The position numbers were made by a program, and so were the translations under genes. This document shows, piece by piece, positions 39,201 through 54,200 of a stretch of DNA of 64,000 nucleotides (position 1 is the first letter of the stretch; each line of letters begins with the position of its first letter). The DNA lies in assembly GCA_951213105.1 (NCBI GenBank), contig OX578135.1:162781250-162845249 (forward strand). The letters are read 5' to 3'. The notes below the pieces were generated by a model. It did no database searches and was not told the origin of the DNA. It worked only from the letters and a program-made list of their open reading frames with translations. This stretch comes from Amaurobius ferox. Lineage: Eukaryota > Arthropoda > Arachnida > Araneae > Amaurobiidae.

Positions 39201-42200
39201 AGAAAAGATATCTTCAGCTAACACTAGGTTAATCACATCACAATTAGAGGAATACCAATCAGAAAAGCAATACTCTCAAGGATAATCATCTCAAGACATA
39301 GTGATAAAATCCGAACCATATGTAGTCATTTCTGATTACTTAAATCATGACAAATATGCAGTTGTTATGTTTAATAAGATGATAATAGAAGCCTTCAATT
39401 ACTATCATCCCAACTTTATTATAAAAAATATCGAATTTCAATGAGATGGCGCATTTCAACATATTAAGCAGAAGCTCGCAATCTTTGAGATAGCATTGAT
39501 CAGCATTCCTACCAATTGGAATTTCTATGCCACTTCTCATTGCAAAGGTTGGATAGATGGGATAGGAGGTACAATAAAAAGGAGAATTCGAGAGGTAATA
39601 GAAGCGAGAAAAATAGATCCCATAACATCTATTGCTTTTGCTACAGCTGAGACAAAGATATGCCCAAACATAAATATTCTGCATGCTAAATCTGAAGATG
39701 TGGAGAATATTAAGAAATTGTTGGATAACACTTGGAAACCAGTAACTGGGGAAATTTACAGCATTCTAGGGACAAGAAAATTACATTGATTTCAATCACT
39801 GCAATGCAGTATGACATCTGGCTATCAAGAAAAACAAGAATTTAATTTTTACATTGGAATGTTAAAAAAAGTCAACATTAAGAATGGAAACTCAGTGCAG
39901 CCTGCTGCTACAATGTCATACAAAGCGTAGGCCAATGGGTCTAAGTGCAATATGAAGATGAGGGATTTTATGGAACGGTTATAGAAAGCTGCAGGAACCT
40001 ATATTGTGTAAAATGCTTGATTCCTACATCAACTCAAAGATTATTAAAATTTGAAAATGACACTGTGTGATGCACCTCAGACAAAATTGTTAGAAATGTT
40101 GTTATACCAACAGTAGTCAACTCTCGTGGTTACTATAAATTTGAAAAATGTTTAAAAAATGTGTAATGGCATTATGTGCAATAACATTTCAATATATAAT
40201 TAAAATATGATATGTTTTCCTATTTGCTATTAGTTATATTTTAATGATTGGTTAGAAAATTCACAGCTGTCATGTCCATCGCAAAAGGCTTGTCTGTCTA
40301 TCATGTTATAAAAATAATTACTCACAAAAAAGTTATATTTTAATGCTTTTGAAAATCAACATGGTAATAGTTGGAAACTTCATTGTATGGAAAAAAATGT
40401 TTTCAAATCTCTTGCCAATTCAGAGAGTTTTGATGTAACTTTATGGTCATTGAAATTTCATGTCCGTTTAATGTCATGTCTGTCATGATGGGTTTTCAAT
40501 TTTATATTAAATAAGTAGACAACTTGAAATTTTAAAACTTCCCTAGGAAATAGCTGTGATATAGATACATATGTGAATAATATTTCTTTTCCTAAAAATA
40601 TTATCTTCTATGCTATATCACACATCTGATGTTATGCCTGCACAGAAATGAAATTAACCTATAAAGATCAACACCTTCTAAGGCTCATTTATAAAATACA
40701 ACTTCTCCAATATATATGTCCAAGAGTTAACTATCACATTAACCTGCAATTTGTAACAAGTATTTAGAGATTAAAAGTAATAACCATTGAGAGGTAGGTG
40801 GATGTTGTATATTATGTGTTAACTATAAAAGTATTACATATTATGGATTAATTGCAACTGTCGCTGTAGTTCCCCTCCATCAATGATCCATGTAGTTTGC
40901 ATGCTTTTTGTGTATTGGTTACATGCATACGCCAATTAAAATGTTATATAGTGATTGTATAGATATGCTTACAAAGGATATAATATTGGTGATAAGTTCT
41001 TTTGACCCCATTGATGGTCAATGAATTGCATTGTGAATTCGAATTTCTACAGAATAAACATTGTTTTCTTCACAATGCCTATGTTTTGGAGAATAAAAGC
41101 AGTCAATACTGCACTTGAAACCTGGTCGTAATATGCAGAAAGATTTTCCCATTAAATCAATGCAAACAGCATTAATAATAGAATAGAAAGAAATCTACAT
41201 TTTTGACTGTAATTAGGCCAACAGTGTACACACTAAAATTCACAAGAACCCGCCTGAAAGGGGCATTCCCCAAAATAAGAAAGATACTCCCATTGCAGAT
41301 AACAGTATCCATGGGCTGGTTTCGCATGTATTATGCACTCATCAACATGGAATAACTATTAACTGTAATGGCAGCAAGAAAACTTGCTATTTGGCACATT
41401 TTTGCAAATATCAGTGGGAACTGACAATTGCAGTCCTTCTACGTAGCCGGCATAAAATTTGTTCACAATTTAGCCCGGACTACACCAAATTGCAAAGGCC
41501 AAGTTCAAAATTAGAAGAACCCACCAGAAAGGGGTGTTCCCCAAAATAAGGAAAACACTCTTGTTATTCAATACTGATGAGTGAGTAATAAGTGCAAAAC
41601 TGGTCCATGAGTACTGTTATCTGCAATGGGAGTGTCTTCCTTAGTGTACACACTGCTACAAAGTTTTCTTGCACCGAATACAATAACAAGCAAAACATAC
41701 TCCGAGCTGATTAAATTTATACCGAAGTGGGCTCTATTTCTAATGCTCATCGCCTTGAGCCCGTTCCTCCATGCTGATGCAAAACACTTTCATAATCACA
41801 AGACCCATTTATTATATCTAAATATTTACACGTATATACACATATTCCAATTCTTGATTATTCTTGGACCCCGCAAGTTCCATCCTCCGTTCAGATGAGA
41901 GTCTAGCGAGCAAGTCTATCGTTCTTCAGCCGCTGTCCCCCTCCCCTCCAATTACTGCCCCTCGGCCCCCGCAGTATCAAATTGCGTAGCCAGCTGCACA
42001 ACTTTCGAAGAAACAAGATGCAGGCCAGATCCATCAGAAATTGTTAAAGAATTCAAATTTAAGGAAACCAAGTTAGAAAACTAAAATTTTTTTTTCAGTT
42101 TTCATTTCTCAATTATGCAAACTTTCAGAATTTTACAACTACAGTGCAACTTTAGATATGATGATTCACAATAAGACTGGTGTGTGGTATCCATCACACT

Positions 42201-45200
42201 TAAATACAACATCATTTGTCATTGGAACCGGATCTTTTATTTACTAAAACAAGTGAATTTGCAGTTTTTATCAAATCTACTCTTGTCACTCAATGACATT
42301 ACAAGGTTCTACCTCTATGTTGAAAGTGACATGGTCCCACTCGATTACATGATGCGATGCACTTGCTCTAGAGCAAGCACATTGCATAATCGGGTGGGGC
42401 CGTTCAAGTGGTAAGCAAAGTGCATGCGTCAAAAACTGAAGTGCGTAATTTGAAATTTCTAGCAAACTTTTGTGAATGCATAAGCTATGGAACACTAACC
42501 ATGGACCTAAAAACTGTCTATTTCTCGAAACTACTTGCCATTCTTGTGGACATTTGTAAAACAAATGCTAAAGTATAAAAAAAAGGGAAGGATTTGAAAT
42601 TAGAAAGTTCCAAAAGGAAAATATAAGCATGTTTATCAAATGTATGCTACATCAATTTCTGTAGATTTTACAGAGCCATGTACATTTAAAGCAGCTGTTG
42701 ATACAGAATGGAATATTTTCCATACAGAATCAAACATAACAGTGCATAGTGAACATGGAAATAAACAACCAATTCATCATGGAAGTAGATAGGATTAGCT
42801 TTGATCTCCAAAGATACATATAATTAATTGAATTTACCACCATTAGAGATGGTAAAAATTGCTTTAGCTACTTTTACAAGCCAACCCCTTCCAATATTGG
42901 AAGTTATTACAGTGGAAGGAAGTAAATTTTAATGGAAAATGTCAGCAGTAACCTTTGGTTATTAATGTAATGTCAAAATCATGTGACAGGAATTGTGTTA
43001 TTGGAAAACTACATACCAATTTTGTCAAAGGGATCAAATAGACCTGAAGTATTTATTAGCAGAATACAAGAATAAGTTTGGAAATACACTGGAGTACTTT
43101 AAAAAGGTGAAGTAACCTGACATACAACCAAATCTCAAAATGCTCATTCATTACCATTTGCTATGCGGGCGGGAGACTAGAACCAAATCACTTACAACAC
43201 CAGGTTGATGAACTAGATCATTAGGAGCATATGGGAGTAATAAAATCAATTTGATTTTAAAATTGGCTACATCCATTATTCTTGCTCTTAAGGCAGATAA
43301 ATATTTGGTGAGAGTTTGTGGAGATTTCAAGCTAATGGTAAATATGGCAATTGATACAGACCAATGCCTATTATACAAAGCAGAGGATACTCTTTTGCTA
43401 CATTGGCAGGTGAAAAGTTTCCTGAACTCAACCTCAAGGATTAGCAACTTATAACCTGTCAAGCTTGTTCACTGTTATAACAAAAGATAGAATAATGGAC
43501 AAGCTTGATTTCATATATTTAATTACAATATGATATTAATATATCCATTTGTAGATTATCCTTTCATTTTGAACTCCCAGTGTATTATTCAATGAAAATT
43601 AGTGTTTCATCTTAATAGCTTTAATTTAAATAATACACCATAAAAATTTAGAAAAAAAATAAGAATATCATATATAAGTTTTAACTGTAAAAAAAGAAAA
43701 AGACACAATTTTCTTTTCAAAAATGTGTCCAAACTTTTAATAGTGTATTGAACCTTCAAGACACACTTTTATTAAATCTTAAGTAACTATGCCTTCTATT
43801 CTTGTAATTTCTATGAAACAGAATACATGCATATGTTTAACAAAATAGATAAATATAATAACAGGGTTACTATACTATTCATAAAAATTTACCAGTTTAT
43901 AGGTTTGTCAGAAACATTTTTGGCCTTACAACAAAAACTTGCAAGATCTTATGCCACTGGCAAGACAAAACCAATAATATTTTGCAAAATTTTGATTAGG
44001 TACAGTGTAGCAGTGATAGGTAAGTGAAAGTTGTTTTTAAGAGATAGAAGAGAAAGTTCAAAAAAGAAAATTTGGAGTAATGAAATTTGGGAGAATGAAA
44101 CCAAAAGATAATTATTGATAAATTAATTTGACCCTAAACATCATATATGACAGAATTTATTTTTATGAGAACAAGTCCAAAATATATTCATTTGCAGTAT
44201 CTATTGAAGCATAATAACATTTTCTTTAGTATTAAGCATTTATTAAAGAAAATTTGAACCTAATTCAAGAAAATTCTTTCATAGTCATACTTACCACCAT
44301 TGCAATATTATAGCAGTTTAACATTAATAGAAGTTATTTCTTTTAATTAATGAAAAAATTTGGTTTCTGGGTTTTGCACAATATATTGATTTCCAGTTTT
44401 TTATTTTCTAGATTTCTGGTTTTTTAAAAGCCCTGTGTAAATTTGTCCAAGTAGTATAACAACTCTGAACAACTACACTAATGTTAATAAAGAAAGCTAA
44501 AAGATTTTGCCTCTTACTATCATCAGATCCTTTAGTATTACAAACAGGAGATGGTGATTTGGAGTTACGAGGAACGAAAGGAGACAACTGTATTTCTGCA
44601 AAATAATCTTCAGAGTCTGTTCCATCTAAGCCAACACTTTTTAAATCTAGACTTGGTATGGACCCTTGCCTACTAAGGGAAGATTTTGACTCACCACTGT
44701 GGCCTCCACCACCATCAAATGTGCCCAGTTCTAGGCTAGAAACTGACTGGCTTTCAGCCAGAGAAATATTGTCCTTTAAGTGACGGAATAAGAAGTCCTG
44801 ACCTAATTCTGGTTTCAATGATACCGGCATGCTACTCGTGAACTCTCCAAACTCGTCATCCATTTGAGGAGAGGATAACTGTTCACATTCAACTTGTTTA
44901 AAGTTGCTAAAGTCAGCAAAGTTTGTAATTAAAGTGGATGGAGCAGATGGAATGTTTGCATGGATAAAATCACCAAAGTCATCTTCTTCAGATTGACTTT
45001 TATTGTTTATGGAGTTGGGCTTAAAGAAATCAACACTATCTGTGCTTTCAGTTACTAAGACACTAGGGTGATTTGCATTGAGTGAACTTCTTTTACTTTT
45101 CGTTTCATTTTCAACTGATGAATCAGCCCCAGCATTGGTTGCAGAAGCAAATTCACCCCAGTGATTGGTATCAATTTGCTGTAAAGAACGAAAAACACTG

Positions 45201-48200
45201 TATTTGTCTTCTTCAGGAGACATCAGGTCTTGCTGTATAGTTTCATTGTGTGTTTTCACTGGTTCAACATGAGTTGTATGAGATTTTAAAGAAATTGGAA
45301 GTTTTGTTTCTGGCACTTTAACACAGATTGCTTGTTTGAAATCATCAAAATCATCATCAAGAGCAGATGGATCACATGGAGTACTGAGGAAGAAGTTGAT
45401 AGCAGTTGGGGTAGCGGACTTAAAATCATCAAATTCATCATCTGGAGAATTTAGAGGATCTGAAACAAATTAGAAATAAAATTAACATTAAAAATTATTT
45501 TATCCTAAATCTATAAAAACATAGTAGAGTTATAACATCATTCAATCAATAAAATTTAGAGAATTAATCCACAGCTCACTTTATGTACAGCCCAAACAAA
45601 TCTAATATGCTACTAATCAGATTTAAACTTCTTCTAGGTATTACTTACAGTTGTTAAGCAAACATATATAAATCACAATTACTTAAAGCAGCAGTATTCA
45701 AACCCTTTTGCAGAACTCCGGATATCAGTGCAATCTTTTAAAAGTAGGTTGACCATAATTTATTGATAGAAAAATAGGACAGGAGGATGGAGGGTGGTAC
45801 GTGAAAAAAATACATTTATTACATTAACTTACAAGCATTTTTAACAGAAGCCACACACAAGTTTACCTTTAGGAAAACTACATTTCATTATGCTTATGAC
45901 ATGAGTATTTTTTCAAAGAACATATTTTTTGCAACATATTTTGTTCTTTCAATATTTTGTCATAAAACTTAAAACACTTCATGTTGCAATTTTGTCTTAA
46001 AATTAGCATAACTCTCATTGATTCTACACTCAATCTAGATTTCTCCTTTAACCACATGATATTCATAACAGAAAATATTCTTTCCACAGATTTACTTCCT
46101 GGTAAACAAAGAATAAACTCAACTACATTGCACAAATCTTGAAAATCTAGATTATTTTTTACCAATTTCAGAAAAAATTTGCACTCATCTGTCAGATACA
46201 CAAATATTTTCTTTATTCCATGTATATCCTCACAACTATGGGTTTCACGATGGCCCACTGATCGAATACCTAAATCTCATCTGTATCTGTTCATGTGATT
46301 GATGTCTCATTCATAGTGTCCTGTATTTCTTTCCACTCCAGTATCTTTATTAGTAATACCCACTTAAATTTCTCCAATTTCCACTGTTCAAATATTTTAG
46401 ACCGTTTGGTAAAAGTTGCCAACTACACTACCCGACACAGAAATGCAACACCGGGAAAGAACAAATAAAGTGTGATGATAAAGGACACACAGACAGAGAT
46501 GGCATATATAAATAAGTGATGTTAATTCCAGAAGGATAATACAATACAGCAATGGCATAGCTCAGGGTGAGGAGTGGAAGTGATCTTTGAAAAAGGTAAG
46601 AAAGGTGACAAATTTTTTCAAAAAAGTGATTAAAAGGTGATTAAAAAATAGAATTCTTGCTAATAGAATGAAACAACAAAATTTGGTTACAAAATTTTTT
46701 TAATTTTTTTTTATACTCCCCTACCAAATAAAGTCGGGTAAAATCATAATAGATTTCTTCATTGTGATCCTGGATGGGGTGTGGCCATATAAATATTATA
46801 TGTGGCCATATAAATATTAAGGTTTAAACATAAAGTTTATCAAATTTATAAAAACAAAAAATCTACACAAAATTATTCTGAAAATCTAATGATATATTTA
46901 TTCTCTTCAATGTTCTACAAAAACAATTCTAAAGAAAAAAACTGTCTGGCCTATTGTTTTCTAGGTATCTTAGCAAAAAATGACGTAACCATATTTGATT
47001 TTCGTTTCTCAAGATTCCCTTGAATGCTTTCAACCTCCTTTTCTTGCACCTTTTCTTCCGCTTGCATACTTTTTACACCCTCGAGCTTGCCTTGAGCCAA
47101 TTTTGCTGCCTTTAAATCATATTTTTCAAGTGCTTTTCTCAGTTTAGCTGAAGCTTCAGAGAAGAGTTCTTCTCTAGCCTCCTTAGTTTGTAGGTGTGGT
47201 GTTCTTTTTTCTTGTCATTCAGTGTTGTAGTCTCACATTCGATCGACTTTTTTATTTTTTCCATCTTTTCCATATCTTCTTCAGAATCCTTTCTTCTTTG
47301 TCCTTCTAATTCGATTTTCTTTTTCCTCTTATAATCTTCCATAAAGGCAGTGTACTTTGAATGTAGTTATTGCCCATACTTGATAAGTTTTGGATTAATG
47401 GGTACAAAAAGAAAATGGGGATATTGTTTCAAGGTATCCCTCACTATCAATATACTATTTAAAAATCTTTCTGTCATTGCTGACTTATCTTCTCCTAATA
47501 TATGCTTAGAAATGGAAAATCTTTTCTCTATGTCAGCATTTCCATGCGACAAAGTAAGAGCAGCCTTTATAACTTTTGAAACATTCGGAAACTTAATATC
47601 TCTTGATAATGAGTCCCTTTTTAAGATGTTTTGTTGCCAGTAATTATCAATAGTTTTGTTTTCAAATGCTGTATCATCTTTTTCCAGTTGTAAAACTTTC
47701 CACCCATCTAATAAATAATCTAGTTGAACATGAAATGGCATAATTTTTGTAACTTTCAATATGTCTCTGCAGCTTCTAGCCTTTGCTCTTTCTTTTGCGT
47801 CCAAAAATCTAAAACTTTTAAGTGATCCATTTGATAAGCAAGTCCTTTCCATCACATGCTTACAAGCAGTAATGTAGTGATTTCGAGCTTCTTTCAGAAA
47901 CAACAACTCTCTTATCATTTTCTTTCAGTTTAGAAAGTTCGTCTGTGACCTCCTCATTAATGACAAGTTCTTCAAGAGAAAGTAGATTACTAACTGTGAA
48001 GAGTTCATCAAGATCAACTTTAGAAAAATCAGTGATTTTCCTAATGATAGGAGTTTTCAAAACATGAGCTATGAAGGTCTGAACAACGTTCCCTATTTCT
48101 TCATACAATTTGTGGATCATGGGTGCTTGACACTGAAAACATTGTGTGAACTTTATGAATAGTTCTGCTGGTGAAATAATGAAATGAAGTTCAGCTTTTA

Positions 48201-51200
48201 TTGAAGGTTTCTTTGAAGCACTCACAACAGTCTTGTAGGAGTTGGATTGAAGAACAGCCAAATTTTTTTTTCAGAGGCACGTGCTTAAAGAAATAGAACT
48301 GAATAATGTCCCACTGCTCCAAAATCCTGTTGGCTGAAGGCCCCAAGGTAAGCCACCTTGTTATTGCATGTTTCAAAAATTTGTGGTGTGGAATATTAAA
48401 TTTAGATTGGATTTCTTCAAACTCTTCCCAAAGGGCAGGCCAACCATCAAAATAATGGTAAATTCTGATTATCAACTCAGAAGCTTCTTCACCGAAACTC
48501 TCCAATGCCTTCACATATGCATTATGCATTGTGTGGATGTTGCAGGTACCTATGTTTATAAGTCTTGTTCCTCGTGTCTCCTGGACACTACTATCGAAAA
48601 GTCTAAATACTTTTTTATTAATATTGGGTCCATCTGATCTAAGCATTAGACATCTATTTTGTGATAAATTAGCCTCAGAAAGTGCTTCACATAGCATTTG
48701 ATGCAATGTTTCACCATCAGCTTTACCTAAAAAGAAAGTTCTGAGGTGCCGTGTCTTTATACTGCATTAAACATCATGAATATCTTGTGAAAAATCCATT
48801 GAAAAATTATTATACACTGATTTCATCGTCCAAATCAATTCAGAATTGGTAGAAACATCCTTGGTACTATTAGATGTGAAGTGTTGATGCACAAGTTAAA
48901 TTTGAAGGCTGTAAGTGGTCCAAGCATACAGGAGGAGGTGCAAGATCTAAGTGTAGCTGGTTTAGTCCAAATTTAGATTCAAAGTTTGATTTATGTTTTG
49001 ACATAAGTGAATGATTCAAAATAGCCTGAAAACCTTTTGTTTCAAAGCTAATAGTACAGGAACACACATTACAAAATAGTTCACTTTCATTAAGCTTTCT
49101 CCCCCATGCAGAAACTTTAATCTTTAAATTACCTTTTCTTTCAAGCCAATCAGTACGGAATTTGCATTTCCCCATTTTGAAATTTTTAGCAGAAATATAT
49201 TGGGGCTAAACAAATGAAAATTATGTACAAATATGGGTAAAATGTACATTTTCACCCAATATAGTCATAAAAGGTAGAAAAAGGTGATAAAAACTGAAAA
49301 AGGTGACAAAAAGTGACCAATTTAAAAAAAGGTGACTGACTCCTCACCCTGCATAGCTAGGGTGATCAGTAGGCAGTAGGATATTGCCAATCTTCCATGT
49401 GTTCCTTTGTCTCCTCCTTGGCTTAATAGCCTATTCAACTAGGCTGCCTTCCCTAGTTATTCTTTTCTTTTATGCTCTCCTTAGTTAAGTAGGACTTAAT
49501 TTTAGCTATACATAAGTTACTTAAGTTTCTATCTTCTCCCACCTCTTTTTTACTTTCCCTGCAATACATGATAATGTATAGGGAAAGTATTGGAATCATG
49601 CCGAAAATCGCAACTCGAGTTTTCGATGGATCTACGCATTTCGAGACCTCTAGAATAAGAAAAAAAAACTATTTTTAAAGGAGTCTGTGTGTGTATCTGT
49701 CTGTCTGTGTAAATTTTGTACCAACTCTAACTAAAAAACTAATTGACCGAATTTCATAAAATTTGGTAGGTAAATCACCTGTGGGCGAAACTGGTGCTCA
49801 TTAGTTTTGGGTACGATTCAGGATAAAAGAACCTGCCTTTTTTTTGCGAAATGGCCCACAAAAGACTGTATTCACTCTAGCTGAAAAACTAATAGACCAA
49901 ATTTCACAAAATTCGGTAGATAAGTCTTGTGTGGGTTATCCTGGTGCTGATTAGATTTTGGTACGACTCAGAAAAAAATAACCTGCCTTTCTTTGCAAAA
50001 TGGCCCACAAAAATCATCAAAATCTAAAGTAAAAAACTATGTATGCTCACATATATTCATTAAATGCTTGTTTTATACGTAATTTTTAACGACGAAAGGA
50101 ATAAGATCAACCCCATTGCACTAGGACTAGCCGTTCTCTAGATATTTTAGTTTTTTCGTATTTTCTCCACACCACCTTTGAAAATAAGTCCAGTTACCAA
50201 ATGAGAATGAAAATTGAATTAAAAGTGAATTAAATTTAATTAAAATAAAGATAACGTGGATTTAAGTCTGCAGGGATAGTCATGAGCTGCCCACATCAGA
50301 TTTTTTTTTCTGCGGCCAGTTTTTCTTTCCCGGTCCGGACTATGCCTACGGGTGAGGTTTAGGGTCAGCGCAAGGGCCCCCATCATAGGCTCCTACCCTC
50401 TCTTTTGTCTTACCAATGCTATCGTAAATGCTAAGTTTCGTCTCCCTAGGCTATTCGCCCTCCCGCTGCCAGGTCCGGTTAATCCAATTATATACATTTG
50501 TAGGGCTTTCAAAGAGCTTGAAATTCATGCTTATTGTTCAAGGGTAGATCTTTTAGTTTTTGAGATCTTACAAATTCCAAAATTTTCAATCTTCTTCAAT
50601 TTGGCAAGACGATTACTCGAGAACTATAAAAACTTTTTGTAATAACAAATATAGATTTTGATGCTAAATTTCCTAGTACATATTTTTGTTGTTTACTATT
50701 TATATCTATATTTTATAGTTTAAAATGAAAACAAGAATAAAAAAACACTCACTCAGACAGATACTTTTTTGTTTTCTAAAAAAAATTTCTAAATATTAAA
50801 ATATTGAAATTATTATTATTAGCACCCAAAGAGTTTACATTTCTCGTAACACTTCGTTTTCCCTCCGCAGAAACACCAAACATAGATGTTAATATGTTAT
50901 TCACGTAAAAAAAAACCTTATATCCATGGTCTAGGATCTATTTCACAATAATATTAGCAGTATTTTAATTAACATAAACAGAAATTTGTAGCATTATTGA
51001 ACAAAACAAAAAAATAACTTGTCTTTTCTCGTGAATGAAACACACTATATATACGAGAATGTCGATAATAGATTTATCGTATAAAAACTCTTTTATTAAT
51101 TTTATGCATCATGTTTTATCCATACATTCGAAAAACGTGCAATAGCACAAGAACGGTTCATGTTGTCGTTCTAAAGTAAGTTCCATTTGATTTCTAATGA

Positions 51201-54200
51201 AAACTTATATATACTATGATTGTTTATTTAATATATTTGGATGTCGGTTTTTTTATGATTTAAAAGAAGTTTGAAAATTTGCGACCTTCCGAACGTGCTT
51301 TTCCCTTTAAAATCATAAATTTTATTCGCTTCATTCCATTCTTTCTAACATTTTACTCACATAAGCAAAGCCATCCCTTTAAAAATTGTTGATTCGGGTT
51401 AAAGGATGTCCAAAACATATATTAATCCATCAAAAATTCCAGTTTTTGATCCTTTCAATATTTTTCCTATACATTATTTGTGTGCAGGGAAATTACAAAT
51501 AAAGTTCAAAATTCAGTTATGTATTATAAATTATTGCTGTATTATATATGTATGTATGTATGTAGAAAGAAATGTAAAGCATTACATTTTCTAAACCGCT
51601 AATTAGAGCTATAAATTTAGATGGGAATAACATTTGATAGGTCATTGAAATAAAATAATCCTTCATAAGGTGATGGTGATCCTGTTTCTAAGGGGGATTA
51701 GTCCCCTCCTGCTCTTGCCTATCCAAGATGCTTTGCTCTTAATAGCTTTCTCGTATAATCATGAAAAAAGTCCAGATCTCATCCACAGACTTATGCAGCA
51801 GTCATCAGTACTGAAAGAGAAGTGGGATTCCTCTCTAAACATACCTCTAATCGGACACTGTCTAGGCTAACCGATCTAAACACCAATCCAGGCGGCTCTG
51901 CCAATGTTGAGAGGTCAGTGGTAGACATGTTAATGGACGTCGACACTTAATCCCACCTTCTGCTAGTCGTCTTCGAATGATATACATTGATACAGGATGC
52001 ATGGGGGATGCCAAATGCTTTCGATTGGCTGATAGAGAAGCCATTGATGTAGACGTGGCTCCTCTCCTGACTGCACTATCCTCCGGACATTTGCCTGTCT
52101 GGGGCATTCTGAGCTTCTGCTACAGTTACATAGGCCTTCTCTGATCCACTGTTTTCATTACCGAGCAACTACCATATCGCTCCGACCAAGATGGCGACTG
52201 ATACATCTGTTGGACCAATCAGTTTCCCCTGGGTCATGGCCAATGATGCGACTTCTCTCTAAATCAGACAATTGTTGGTAGTGCTGTCGAGTACGTCTCA
52301 AAGGCATCTCTGTACACAATTTTCAGTATTAAAGCAGAAAATCCAGTTCCAATTACCCGTAAGTAATCCATACCATCAGTTGTTTTAAATGCTGCATGAT
52401 ACGTCATTCTCATGAGCCCTATAACGTCATTGGCGCTGACAGTTTGATCATTTGCATAATTCTTAAAGTGAAATTTGTATGCCCAGTTTCGTGGCTGTAG
52501 CTCAATTTATATATAACTGTCTATTCTATCATTGGATTTTCATATTATATATATATATGAAGGGCAGCCTCAAACAGTTTTGCCCACACAGGAAAATATC
52601 CTTGAGCCGGCCCTGCCCGCTGCCCTCCCTTTTTATTAGCACTCCATGCTTTAGAAGATAACATCCCTCTTTTGGCCATCCCTAGCCACTTTCTCTAAGT
52701 GTTTAAGTATCCCAGCAGAACTCTCCGTCTCTGCTTTCTTAGGTTCGGTCTTTTTCCTGCCCGGCCTTTCTTAGCCTTCTCTCTTTCTCTAGATTAAGTT
52801 AACCTGGCAGTACAGGTTTAAACCCGGGTTATGACAGCGCCTCTTTAAATTGTATGCTACCTCTGCATAACTACCTAGAGGTAGTGAAGTCGAAATCCTC
52901 TGCAAAATTAATCCAAACTAAGCAATCTGTGCCAATCCTCCTTGGCTCTTCTGGCTCCTCTAGACAGTCACTTGCATTCGATAACTATTGATTCCTGATC
53001 CTCCTGGCTGCCCCTGTACTTCCTATGGAGTTGAGGTGTTTTCTCGCTTAGGTTTCCTCAATTAAGGGAAGTTCCCCTGAGGACCCCTGAGTGCTCCTGG
53101 AGCTGTGAGGCTTTGGGTGTCTGCTTCCCGAGCTGTTCCCCGGTGGTGGTGGGTTTCTGAGGTCACGTTTTCTATTTTTGGCGTTGAGTCCCTTCTTGGT
53201 CCCATGACTGGCTCCTATACCACCTGTCCTCTCTTGGGCCTCAGCTGTGTTGAGTCATCGGTAGACGATACCCAGTGGTGTGGAATTAAACTTGTAAACT
53301 GAGAGGTAGGCCAGATTCACACTCCTGTCTCCCAGTAGGCAGTAGGACCACCTCTTGTGGCGATACAAGCAACGACCCTTCAAGGAACAGATGCAATGAG
53401 AAGGCAGATAATTTACTGAGGGGTGGATGACCATGTGCTTTCAACAATCCTCCACAGGTCGTCCTCTGTTTGAGACAGGAGCAGAGCAGTCAAACAACAG
53501 CCAATCACTTCCCATACATGCTCGACAGGTGAGAGATCTAGAGATAGCAGAGGCCAAGGAAGCACTTGAATACCTTGCAAGGCTTGTCTGCTGATGGTTG
53601 GCGTGTGCCGTCGCACATTATCTTGCTGGAAAGCAGCATTTTGTAACTGCTTAAAGTAAGGCAGTGTAAAGCCACCACACCTCATCCATATATCATCATG
53701 CTGTCATTGTGCTTCTGGTATGAACCAGAGGTGACTGGCTATCGAATAAGATGACAACCCAAACCATGATGACGCATTGTCAAACAGTATGGCATTAAAC
53801 AGTCACAGCAGGATTGGATCTGTTTCCACGTCAAATCCAGACACTCACATGCAGACTGTCATTCAATAAATAGAACAGAGACTTGTTGCTGAACACTACC
53901 CTGTCCCATTCAGTCGCACAAGAAGCTCGGGTCCAACACTATTGCAATCTGTCACGTCGGTGTCTTCTTGTCATTGGCAGTCTTCGTAAAAAACGGTTTG
54001 AGTGCAAACTGCTTTCGGCCAATCGCCAAGAAATTATTCTCACTGATATTGGAATATTCAATGTACCTTGCAAATTCTGCAGAATGTTGACAGTCGGTGT
54101 TTGTGGAGCTGTCACCGTATGCCTTTGAATGTATCAATCATTAAGTGCTGAAGTACGTCTGGATGAACCTGTATCACTGCGACGATTCACATGCCCTTCT

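Larger units (their letters stand above)
37083..44517 (-). other. Synergin 7.4 kb intron
   Basis: Contains a perfect hairpin (38210-38253), orphan family 3 (38.68-40.18 kb), an inverted/direct repeat cluster (41.22-41.67 kb), a 60-bp palindrome (42.34-42.40 kb) and a Gypsy-like pol scrap (42.6-43.46 kb). Between 40200 and 41200 and between 43470 and 44517 nothing recognisable was seen. Confidence 0.6.
49367..53347. mobile_element. 3.95 kb insert with 15-bp target duplication in Tc1 element A
   Basis: CAGTAGGCAGTAGGA occurs at 49367-49381 and 53333-53347, and the sequence outside resumes Tc1 element A. The insert ends are TATTGCCAATC (left) and CACTCCTGTCTCCC (right). A 15-bp duplication suggests target-primed (LINE-like) insertion, but no RT was found. 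GC-richer sequence at 52600-53330 could be a 5' region on the minus strand. It itself contains R2 copy 3 and Tc1 element B. Class unresolved. Confidence 0.65.

Noticed and set aside
44408..44517. Extension of the large synergin exon to the stop at 44408
   Set aside because: A good GTAAGAGG donor precedes it and the residues beyond lose similarity; the next exon phase fits only with splicing.
48368..48637. Plus-strand 89-codon ORF
   Set aside because: Shadow of the hAT transposase on the minus strand.
50352..50642. 96-codon plus ORF
   Set aside because: Antisense of repeat R2 copy 3; no homology.
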